DNA from: Citrobacter sp. FP75
GTDB lineage: Bacteria > Pseudomonadota > Gammaproteobacteria > Enterobacterales > Enterobacteriaceae
Direction of reading: 5' to 3'
DNA length: 64,000 bases
Assembly: GCF_018342065.1 (NCBI RefSeq)
Contig: NZ_JAFDOE010000003.1
Coordinates: forward strand, 1-64,000
The position numbers were made by a program, and so were the translations under genes. Below are positions 57,107-64,000 of this stretch, piece by piece; positions within the stretch are counted from its first letter, which is position 1; each line of letters begins with the position of its first letter. The notes under the pieces are model-generated. The model saw only the letters and a list, made by a program, of their open reading frames with translations. It made no database searches and had not been told where the DNA came from.

Positions 57107-59302
57107 CTATATGCGCGTCAGATGCCAGATGCGGCTGGTGTAGTCACGGCTAAGCGGCGGGTTAATCCACATTCCGCGATAGAGAAGTTCGTCGCCGCCT
57201 ACAGAGTTTTCGCTATCATCGATGCGATAATTTGCATCTGGGTCAAGGCCCGCCAAACGTAACAAGCGTAGCGGTGCGGAGGCCTGACTGACCAGCGAGA
57301 AAGCCATCACCAACGCTTCGCTTCGATCGGGTGCAACGAACATCCATGCAGCGAAGTCAGCGTTGTCCCACGGGCTAACCAGTCGCCAGAAGGTGCCGAA
57401 CTGCAATAGTTGGCGATGTTGCTTGTAGAAGGTAATTTGCTGTTTCACAGCGTCGTCGCGTTCGCTATCGCAGCGCATTAAGTCCAGCATCAGACCGTAG
57501 TTGCCGCTCATTGCTACGGCGCCGCGCATGCCCATGGTTGTGCTACGCCCCATCTGGTGATTTGGCACCTCGGAGACGTGGGCGCACTGCATAATTGGCG
57601 CGTAGAGCAGGCTGGTAGAGTACTGAATATGCACACGTGAAGCGGCATCGGTGTTGTCGCTAACCCATGCCTGTGGCATGTAGTAGAGCATTCCTGGGTC
57701 AAATCGTCCGCCACCGCCCGCGCAGCATTCAAACAGAATATGCGGGAAGCGGGTAGTTAGCGCCTCAAGCAGGGCGTACACCCCGAGAATATAGCGGTGG
57801 GCCGTCTCTTGCTGGCATGCAGGATGCGCGGTGCTGGAGCCTACTTCGGTCATATTACGGTTCATGTCCCACTTGATGTAATCAACGGGGTTTTCCGCGA
57901 GAAATACACTCATCTGGTTGAGAATATTGTCGCGAACTTCCTGGCGTCCGAGATCCAGAATATATTGGTTACGCCCTTCAGATAAGGGCTGATCGCCAGC
58001 ATGAAGCACCCAGTCTGGATGTTGGCTGAACAGCTCGCTGCGCCGGGAAATCATCTCCGGCTCAAACCACAGCCCGAACTTCATTTCCATAGCATGAACG
58101 TTATCAATCAGCGGTCGCAGCCCTTGCGGGAATTTCTGTGTGTTGACAAACCAATCACCCAGCGATGAGGTATCGTCGTTGCGCTCGCCAAACCAACCGT
58201 CGTCCAGCATCAGTAATTCCACGCCCAACGCTTTGGCGTTAGTGGCAAATTTCAACAGCTTTTGCTCATTGAAATCGAAGTAGGTCGACTCCCAATTGTT
58301 GGCGAGAATGGGGCGCGGTTGGTGACGGTACGGTCCACGAGCCAAGTTGTCGCGATACAGATTATGGAATGCCTGAGACAGGCCATTTAAACCTTTATCG
58401 CTCCAGGTCAGTATCGCTTCTGGCGTCTGGAACTGTTCACCGGACGCCAGTTGCCAGCCAAATCCGTGCGGGTTAATACCCAGTAGCAGACGAGTCTGGC
58501 GGTAGGCATCTACCTCTGTGCGGGCAGTAAAGTTTCCACTGTAGGCCAGATGTATTCCACAAGCTTCGCCCTGCATTTCTGTGGTTTCCGGGCGCGCCAG
58601 ACCGATAAACGGCTGCTGATGTGTACTGCTCGCACCACGCTTGCTATCGAGAACGTTGATGCCTGGGTTAAGCGTCTGGCGGTGCCATTGTCGCTCGCGG
58701 GCCCAGGCTCCGGGGAACTGGATTTGCTGCCAGCGGGCGTCTGGTAAATCAATGCTGCAGCTTAGCGCCCGAAGTATTCGCAGCGGTTGCGTCGAGCGAT
58801 TGGTTAGGGTCGCGGAGCGGGTGATGACCGGATGCTGGCGGAAAATAGAGTAGCTCAGCTCAACGTCAAGGCCCGTGGCTGGGTCGGTGAGGGTAATAAA
58901 CAACGTTTCAGCGTCGTTATTGTTTTCTACCCAAGTGGCTGGCAAGCCGGTTAACCCAGGCTTACCCATAACAATACGGTGCGAAACATAGTGCAAATTG
59001 CTGACCTGATGCCCCCCGGCATAGCGCACCTCAAAGGCTGGCTCACGATAATCACCTGCACCATGTCCCGGATACTCCTGCGGGGCAGTATCCAGCGAAA
59101 AGGTTCGGTCAGGCCATCCGGCAGGCGTTGGCGAAAATGAGGAACGATCCAGCGCTGGATAGTCGTAGCCTTGACTCCATGTGCTAAGCCGCTTCCCCCA
59201 ATAGCAGTGAGTTAGATAACGACCATGGGCAATTGCTATTACATAGCTAATGCTGTCATTTTGCAGGTGAAAGGTCTGCGTATTTTCATTCCAGCTAATC
59301 AT
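57107..59302 (-). CDS. Cytoplasmic alpha-galactosidase, GH36
   Basis: A 731-residue GH36 enzyme hydrolysing terminal alpha-1,6-galactose (melibiose, raffinose type). The N-terminal beta-supersandwich covers ~1-320, the TIM barrel ~325-620, and a small C-terminal sheet ends the chain. Motifs: NNWESTYFDF, LMLDDGWFGER, nucleophile Asp479 in YIKWDMNR, ECCAGGGGRFD, and acid/base Asp549 in WVSDNTDA. Length and active-site numbering are one residue from Geobacillus AgaA. There is no signal peptide. It overlaps the transporter gene by ATGA, so substrate import and cleavage are co-expressed. Confidence 0.93.
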   Translation of the reverse strand: MISWNENTQTFHLQNDSISYVIAIAHGRYLTHCYWGKRLSTWSQGYDYPALDRSSFSPTPAGWPDRTFSLDTAPQEYPGHGAGDYREPAFEVRYAGGHQVSNLHYVSHRIVMGKPGLTGLPATWVENNNDAETLFITLTDPATGLDVELSYSIFRQHPVITRSATLTNRSTQPLRILRALSCSIDLPDARWQQIQFPGAWARERQWHRQTLNPGINVLDSKRGASSTHQQPFIGLARPETTEMQGEACGIHLAYSGNFTARTEVDAYRQTRLLLGINPHGFGWQLASGEQFQTPEAILTWSDKGLNGLSQAFHNLYRDNLARGPYRHQPRPILANNWESTYFDFNEQKLLKFATNAKALGVELLMLDDGWFGERNDDTSSLGDWFVNTQKFPQGLRPLIDNVHAMEMKFGLWFEPEMISRRSELFSQHPDWVLHAGDQPLSEGRNQYILDLGRQEVRDNILNQMSVFLAENPVDYIKWDMNRNMTEVGSSTAHPACQQETAHRYILGVYALLEALTTRFPHILFECCAGGGGRFDPGMLYYMPQAWVSDNTDAASRVHIQYSTSLLYAPIMQCAHVSEVPNHQMGRSTTMGMRGAVAMSGNYGLMLDLMRCDSERDDAVKQQITFYKQHRQLLQFGTFWRLVSPWDNADFAAWMFVAPDRSEALVMAFSLVSQASAPLRLLRLAGLDPDANYRIDDSENSVGGDELLYRGMWINPPLSRDYTSRIWHLTRI

Positions 59303-60687
59303 GATCTTACTTCCTGCTTGGTGTTATTGCGGCTGTGGATATCATCAAGGATTTCGAAGAAACGTTTTTCCGTAATTTCATATTTTGCTAGCGGGAATAG
59401 ACTTAAAATGGTGAGAATTCCAGGGATTAGAGTAAAGAATAATCCAATCCATAATGCTGCTTGTGGGGTTTGGATCGCATGCGGCACATATCCTGCCCAT
59501 GATAAACAAAATCCTCCAATGGCGCCGCCAATAGCACCGGAAAGCTTGGTTTTGAAAATGTTAAGAGAAAAAACCATTCCTTCTGAACGGTTACCGCTGA
59601 CCCATTCACCATATTCGACACAGTCTGCTACCATCGAATAAAGCGCAATTTGACCTACGCCTCCGAAGAAAGGAGCCAATGTGCCAATGATAAATATAAC
59701 CGAAATATTACTTTGGAAGAAAAACAGGAACATGCAAGAGAGAGACATTAAGAAACTGCTATAAATAGCAGTGTTCTTTTTACCTATTTTAGCTGAGATA
59801 AACGGTGAAGCTATAGCTCCGGCAACCTGCGCGATTTGCGATACTGTCAAAAATGCAGCGAGTGCGACTTCAGCATTTAAATTATAAATAAAGAAATAAA
59901 GCTGGAAAGTTCCGCGAATGATGCCGATAAGTTCCAGCATAAACATGCCGATTAATAGATAACGTAATGGGCGGTTTTGTTTCAGTAGCGTCCAGAAGCC
60001 TTTAAAGTTTTGTCTCTCTTTACGCGGAACAGCATGCTTTTCTTTAACGCCAAAAAAAGTTATTAACATACAAATCAAGAAAATGGCGCTAAAAATAAGT
60101 GACACTCCCCACCAGCTACCAACAAATTTTACCAACCATAGCGTTGAGGCACTGACGGTCAGAAAACCAAAGGTAGCAATGGTTCTTGGAATAGTTATCA
60201 CCTTAGTTCGTTCGGTCGGATCCTGTGTTATTGCAGCAGAGAGTGACCAGTAAGGAATATCAATAACTGCAAAGCAAATGCTCCAGAGAATATATGTGGC
60301 ATAAGCGTAAACTAATTTTCCGGCTTCCGATAAATCTGGGCTAAGAAAACAAGCTACGGTGGTTAGTGAAACCAGAATACTACCAATAAGAATCCATGGA
60401 CGAAATTTACCCATTTTTGTATGGGTATTATCTACCAGAATACCAAGAGCAATATCGGTTGCACCATCGACCAGTCGGGCGACGAGGAAAAGTAAGCCGA
60501 CGGCTGCAGCTTTGATACCGAAGCTGTCAGTGTAATAAAGCATTAAATATATGGCGATAAACGCATACATCACGTTCGCACCATAGCTTCCCATGCCATA
60601 GGATATCGCGGTAGTCCACGATACTTTATCTCGTGGATAATGTTTTTTTTCTACAGCCGCTTCTGTACCTGAACTGGTTAACTCCAT
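59299..60687 (-). CDS. MelB-type glycoside:cation symporter (GPH family)
   Basis: A 462-residue inner-membrane sugar symporter with twelve hydrophobic segments. The MelB/GPH features are present: LVARLVDGATDIALGILVDN in TM2, KMGKFRPWIL in the cytoplasmic loop, and DIPYWSLSAAITQDPTERTK. It probably imports an alpha-galactoside with Na+ or H+. ATG 60687 has AGGGG upstream. It is the first gene of the operon, 163 bp after yphH. Bases here are AT-richer than in neighbouring core genes by eye, which hints at transfer. Confidence 0.9.
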   Translation of the reverse strand: MELTSSGTEAAVEKKHYPRDKVSWTTAISYGMGSYGANVMYAFIAIYLMLYYTDSFGIKAAAVGLLFLVARLVDGATDIALGILVDNTHTKMGKFRPWILIGSILVSLTTVACFLSPDLSEAGKLVYAYATYILWSICFAVIDIPYWSLSAAITQDPTERTKVITIPRTIATFGFLTVSASTLWLVKFVGSWWGVSLIFSAIFLICMLITFFGVKEKHAVPRKERQNFKGFWTLLKQNRPLRYLLIGMFMLELIGIIRGTFQLYFFIYNLNAEVALAAFLTVSQIAQVAGAIASPFISAKIGKKNTAIYSSFLMSLSCMFLFFFQSNISVIFIIGTLAPFFGGVGQIALYSMVADCVEYGEWVSGNRSEGMVFSLNIFKTKLSGAIGGAIGGFCLSWAGYVPHAIQTPQAALWIGLFFTLIPGILTILSLFPLAKYEITEKRFFEILDDIHSRNNTKQEVRS

Positions 60688-60791
60688 TTGAGTTCCCCTG
60701 AATTGAATAAATGATCGGATTTAACGACAATGAACATCAACTTTCGGGTGGTAGCGTAGAGCAACAAGTGCAGGCGGACTTTGCGCCGAGA

Positions 60792-60820
60792 TTTATATTT
60801 CAGTAAACAAAGATTACTAA
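60792..60820 (-). promoter_or_regulatory. Candidate promoter and operator of the galactoside operon
   Basis: On the minus strand TTAGTA, 17 bases, then TATAAA can serve as -35 and -10. An imperfect dyad, TTAGTAA...TTACTGAA (60799-60820), covers the -35 and spacer, the usual place for a repressor. It aligns at 15 of 22 positions with the sequence just before yphH (62049-62071). Confidence 0.5.
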
Positions 60821-60850
60821 TCGTATTTTACATTACGGCTGATACCATAA

Positions 60851-62047
60851 TCAGGCCTGCGCCAGCGCAGCTTCAACAAACAGATAGCCGATACCGGTGA
60901 TTTGCTGCTGGCGAGTGAGGTTGCCAAAGCCGATTTGTGTTTGTCGGGTGCGTACGGCGTCGCCGTGATCGAAGGGGGTAAAACCGATTTGTCGGTAAAT
61001 AGTTTGTAGCCACTTATCGCCAAATTCGCAGCTGCGGCCATAAAACCAAATTTGGTTAATGTTAAGAATATTCAGAAGGTTATATAACGTTAATCCGATG
61101 GCGTTAGCCGCTTGCTCTACCCACTGCACGACCTGTGCATCGCCGCTGTGCCAGGCTGCAATAAGCTGATTGCTGGACACGCTTTCAGGGTCTAAACCGG
61201 GTGGTGTGGGTCGTGATTTCAACCAGACCCTGGCCTGTTTTTTTAGTGCAGACAGCGAGGCAACGGTTTCCAGACATCCGTAGCGACCACAGTCGCAGGC
61301 GATACCGTCGCGATCAAAAATGGTATGACCAATTTGCCCGCTGCCGTTGAGCATGCCACGGTAGATCTGCCCGTTGATGACGAAGGATGAACCTATTCCA
61401 TAGTCAACGTTAACGATGCAGAAATCCTCGCGGTTGCTGCTATTTTGCCACTTTTCCGCCAGTACCAGCATGATGCAATCGTTATCCACCCGCACTGACA
61501 CGCGCAGTCGTTCTTCCAGCAGGTATTTAATTTCCACCGGTTTTTTCCACGGTGCCTGCGGCATGGTTTGCGATACCCCGGTATCCGGATCGACCTGGCC
61601 ATGTACGCCTAGCGCGAGGTTGATCCGCCTGCCAGGATTACTTTTTTGCTGTTGCCGCCAAAGCCCCTCAATAGCGGAAAGCAGTGCTTCTGGCGTCGGG
61701 GCATTGACCTGGCTGTGGAGAAAATCACCAATCGGCGTCATCTGCGCATCAATCAATTGGCTTTCAATGCTGGTGGGAGTGACATTCATACACAGAATCA
61801 GCGGTCCGTCTTTGGGGATTTGATAATGCCCGCTGTTCATCCCTCTGGAACTGAGATTCTCGCTGGAGTGGCTGAGCCTGCCCTCGCCGACCAGTTCGTC
61901 GAGGATTTTGCTCACCGCCGGGATGGATAAACCGGTATGCGTCGCAAGCTGGGATTTACTCAAACGATTGTAGCGCCAGACAAGCGCCATGATGGCCCGG
62001 CGGTTATGGCGTCTTACTGTTTGGTTATTCAGTCCAGCTATCTGCAT
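60851..62047 (-). CDS. yphH: ROK-family transcriptional repressor YphH
   Basis: A 398-residue NagC/Mlc-like regulator (E. coli YphH 397). The N-terminal winged HTH covers ~10-75 (RLSKSQLATHTGLSIPAVSK). The ROK domain contains the structural zinc motif CDCGRYGCLETVASL. The ATP-binding kinase signature is degenerate, as in ROK repressors. In E. coli it is likewise divergent from yphG. Its position upstream of the galactoside operon and the shared operator-like sequence make it the best candidate for operon control; the inducer would be a sugar, not known. Confidence 0.92.
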   Translation of the reverse strand: MQIAGLNNQTVRRHNRRAIMALVWRYNRLSKSQLATHTGLSIPAVSKILDELVGEGRLSHSSENLSSRGMNSGHYQIPKDGPLILCMNVTPTSIESQLIDAQMTPIGDFLHSQVNAPTPEALLSAIEGLWRQQQKSNPGRRINLALGVHGQVDPDTGVSQTMPQAPWKKPVEIKYLLEERLRVSVRVDNDCIMLVLAEKWQNSSNREDFCIVNVDYGIGSSFVINGQIYRGMLNGSGQIGHTIFDRDGIACDCGRYGCLETVASLSALKKQARVWLKSRPTPPGLDPESVSSNQLIAAWHSGDAQVVQWVEQAANAIGLTLYNLLNILNINQIWFYGRSCEFGDKWLQTIYRQIGFTPFDHGDAVRTRQTQIGFGNLTRQQQITGIGYLFVEAALAQA

Positions 62048-62048
62048 A

Positions 62049-62071
62049 TTACTAAACCTTGTTAATAGTAA
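62049..62071. promoter_or_regulatory. Candidate YphH operator between yphH and yphG
   Basis: TTACTAAACCTTGTTAAT then AGTAA is an inverted repeat with TTACT/AGTAA ends, like ROK-type operators (Mlc/NagC TTA...TAA). It lies directly before the yphH start, including its AAGG ribosome-binding site, so binding could block yphH and affect divergent yphG. A second, similar sequence precedes the galactoside operon. Confidence 0.5.
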
Positions 62072-62162
62072 TGCGTGAGCATCGCGTAATTTACCGGAAA
62101 ATAAGTTCTCTACACTGCCATCCTATCGTATTTCACTGTGTTTTGTTTACTGGAGAATGGTT

Positions 62163-64000
62163 ATGTACGGAGTGGTTAAGGTCTGGCAGGAGACCCTTAC
62201 GTTGCCGACGTGGACAACGGGCAACGAAGACTCAAACCCGATGTTTCTCGAAAAACGTGTTTATCAAGGTTCGTCTGGTGCGGTGTATCCCTATGGCGTT
62301 GTGGATACGCTGACCGGCGAGCGGGAGATGCGTGAGTATCAGGGCATCTGGATGGAGAATGATTTTATTCGCATTCTTCTTCTGCCGGAGCTTGGGGGAC
62401 GAATTCACCGAGCGTATGACAAGGTGAAACAGAGAGATTTCGTCTACTACAACGAGGTGGTGAAACCTGCGTTAGTAGGACTGCTGGGGCCGTGGATCTC
62501 CGGTGGCATTGAGTTCAACTGGCCGCAGCACCACCGCCCAACAACGTTTATGCCCGTGGACTTTACCCTGCAAGCGGGCGAACACGGTGAACAAACGGTA
62601 TGGATGGGAGAAGTGGAGCCGATGCGCGGCCTGCAGCTGATGGCGGGTTTCACGCTTTACCCAGACCGGGCGCTGGTGGAAATTACGGGCAAAGTCTTCA
62701 ATGGTAATGCCACTCCGCGCCACTTCCTGTGGTGGTCGAACCCTGCGGTAAAGGGAGGGGACGATCATCAAAGCATCTTCCCGCCAGATGTGACGGCGGT
62801 GTTTGATCACGGTAAGCGCGATGTCTCGGCATTCCCGATAGCCACCGGCACCTATTACAAAGTGGATTACTCAGCAGGCGTGGATATCTCTCGTTATAAA
62901 AACGTACCTGTGCCAACTTCTTACATGGCTGAAAAGTCAGGTTACGATTTTGTCGGCGCCTGGCACCGTGGCGAGCGCGGCGGGTTATTGCACGTTGCCG
63001 ATCACCATGTTTCTCCGGGTAAAAAACAGTGGACATGGGGATACGGCGAATTTGGTCAGGCCTGGGACCGGCAGTTAACCGATACAAATGGTCCTTATAT
63101 TGAACTGATGACCGGCGTTTATACTGATAACCAGCCGGATTTCACCTGGCTTGCGCCGTATGAAGAGAAAGTCTTCGTCCAGAATTTCCTGCCCTACAGC
63201 GAGTTATCTTCGGTGCAAAATGCCAGCACCCGGCTGGTGATGCATCTTGAACGAAACGCGCCGCAATTGGTTGTGGGGTTATATGCCGTTGCACCGCTTC
63301 ATGACGTGCGGGTCGAGATTCGTGATGCCCGGCAAACGCTGTGGAGCACTTTTGTTACGCTGGAGCCTGGGCAGAGCTGGCAGGAGACGCTGAGTGAATG
63401 CTGGCCTCAGCGGCTGACGATGGCAGTCTTCGATAGTGATAACCGCCAACTGTTGCAATATGAAGAGCATATTGCCGAAGAGACACCGTTACCCAGTGCC
63501 GCAAGTGCGCCAAAATTACCCCACGAGCTGGAAAACGGTGAAGAACTCTATTTTATCGGCCAGCATATTGAACAGTACAACCAGGCCAGTCGTTATGCTG
63601 AAGATTACTATCGACGGGGAATAGAGCTGGATCCAGAGGATTATCGCAATAATGTTGCATTGGGCAATCTGGCGTTGAACCGCGCCGACTGGACGCTGGC
63701 CAAGAGCTGCGCTGAAGCCGCGCTTTCAAGAGCTCACCGGCTGAATAAAAACCCGCGTGATGGCGAAGCCAGCCTGCTTCTTGGCGCCGCGCTGGAACGC
63801 CAGGGGGAAGAGAACAAAGCGTGGGATTGCTACTACAAAGCGAGCTGGAGTGGAAACTGCCGCGATGCGGCGTTTTACTCACTAGCGCGCCTGGCGATGA
63901 AGCGCGGCGATGATGCAGATGCGCTGGCTAAAGTTGAAATCAGTCTGCAATTTAACGGTGGCAATAATCTGGCGATGGGGCTAAAAGCGCTGGCGCTGGC
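62163..64000 (+). CDS. yphG: YphG, DUF5107/TPR protein (3' end beyond window)
   Basis: The first 612 codons of YphG (about 1090 residues in E. coli) are present, starting MYGVVKVWQETLTLPTW with GGAG upstream. The N-terminal ~330 residues form an aldose-epimerase/galactose-mutarotase-like beta-sandwich (DUF5107): LLLPELGGRIHRAYDKV, GGIEFNWPQHHRP. From ~450 tetratricopeptide-like helices begin (ASRYAEDYYRRGIELDPEDY, NNVALGNLALNRADW). There is no signal peptide. A role in carbohydrate handling is likely from the fold and from yphH beside it; the reaction is unknown. The frame is still open at the window edge. Confidence 0.9.
   Translation, partial: MYGVVKVWQETLTLPTWTTGNEDSNPMFLEKRVYQGSSGAVYPYGVVDTLTGEREMREYQGIWMENDFIRILLLPELGGRIHRAYDKVKQRDFVYYNEVVKPALVGLLGPWISGGIEFNWPQHHRPTTFMPVDFTLQAGEHGEQTVWMGEVEPMRGLQLMAGFTLYPDRALVEITGKVFNGNATPRHFLWWSNPAVKGGDDHQSIFPPDVTAVFDHGKRDVSAFPIATGTYYKVDYSAGVDISRYKNVPVPTSYMAEKSGYDFVGAWHRGERGGLLHVADHHVSPGKKQWTWGYGEFGQAWDRQLTDTNGPYIELMTGVYTDNQPDFTWLAPYEEKVFVQNFLPYSELSSVQNASTRLVMHLERNAPQLVVGLYAVAPLHDVRVEIRDARQTLWSTFVTLEPGQSWQETLSECWPQRLTMAVFDSDNRQLLQYEEHIAEETPLPSAASAPKLPHELENGEELYFIGQHIEQYNQASRYAEDYYRRGIELDPEDYRNNVALGNLALNRADWTLAKSCAEAALSRAHRLNKNPRDGEASLLLGAALERQGEENKAWDCYYKASWSGNCRDAAFYSLARLAMKRGDDADALAKVEISLQFNGGNNLAMGLKALAL

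Noticed and set aside
49228-62047. Transposon or integrase boundary of the galactoside operon
   Set aside because: I looked for terminal repeats, tRNA fragments and integrase remnants at both ends and saw none; entry by homologous recombination is possible but not shown.

Overview
The window is a chromosomal segment of a member of the Enterobacteriaceae close to Escherichia, Salmonella and Citrobacter. Nearly every core gene matches its E. coli counterpart in length, start and motifs: 5S rRNA end-kgtP-yfiM-pssA-patZ-tapT-trxC-yfiF-ung-grcA-eamB-yfiE-srmB-trmN6-nadB-rpoE-rseABC-lepAB-rnc-era-recO-pdxJ-acpS-yfhL-yfhH, then pgpC-tadA-mltF-purL-glmY-glrK-qseG-glrR-glnB-hmp-glyA. Citrobacter is the best guess for the genus, from sequence divergence and accessory content, but this rests on recall and not on a search. 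There is no IS element, prophage, CRISPR array or tRNA gene.

Layout. 1-18.6 kb: end of an rRNA operon, 2-oxoglutarate uptake, phospholipid synthesis, lysine acetylation, tRNA and rRNA modification, DNA repair, the anaerobic glycyl-radical spare part GrcA, then NAD synthesis and the sigma-E/RseABC envelope-stress operon. 18.6-25.6 kb: two translation and secretion operons (lepA-lepB; rnc-era-recO-pdxJ-acpS). 25.4-29 kb: an RpiR-family regulator (yfhH) divergent from a murQ-type etherase and a MurP-like PTS permease, which as far as I recall are not at this place in E. coli K-12. 29-42.3 kb: core genes again, with purL, the sRNA GlmY and its regulators GlrK/QseG/GlrR, glnB and hmp. 42.6-49.2 kb: glyA, then the complete hca operon (3-phenylpropionate/cinnamate dioxygenase) with its regulator hcaR. 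49.2-60.7 kb: a six-gene accessory operon for an alpha-galactose-containing glycan. 60.8 kb to the end: yphH (ROK repressor) divergent from yphG, which runs off the window.

The two regions most worth attention are these. (1) The 49.2-60.7 kb operon forms a complete inferred route: an OprD/ChiP-like outer-membrane porin, an exported 974-residue alpha-galactosidase-like enzyme, a small lipoprotein, a MelB-type symporter, a cytoplasmic GH36 alpha-galactosidase, and a cytoplasmic GH2 enzyme with a C-terminal discoidin-like domain. The ROK gene yphH sits just upstream, and similar operator-like sequences precede yphH and the operon. (2) Between purL and glmY lies a noncoding element of about 587 bp (35920-36506). 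It is bounded by two inverted arms of about 104 bp. Each arm carries an 11-bp hairpin whose stem sequence differs between the arms while pairing stays perfect. The interior holds further long inverted repeats. I cannot assign it to a named repeat family.

Regulatory sites readable in the sequence include a consensus CRP site (kgtP), paired FNR sites 53 bp apart (grcA), a NadR box (nadB), a sigma-E promoter (rpoE), PurR boxes (purL, glyA), an NsrR site (hmp), three GlrR sites with a sigma-54 promoter (glmY), and three REP/BIME pairs.
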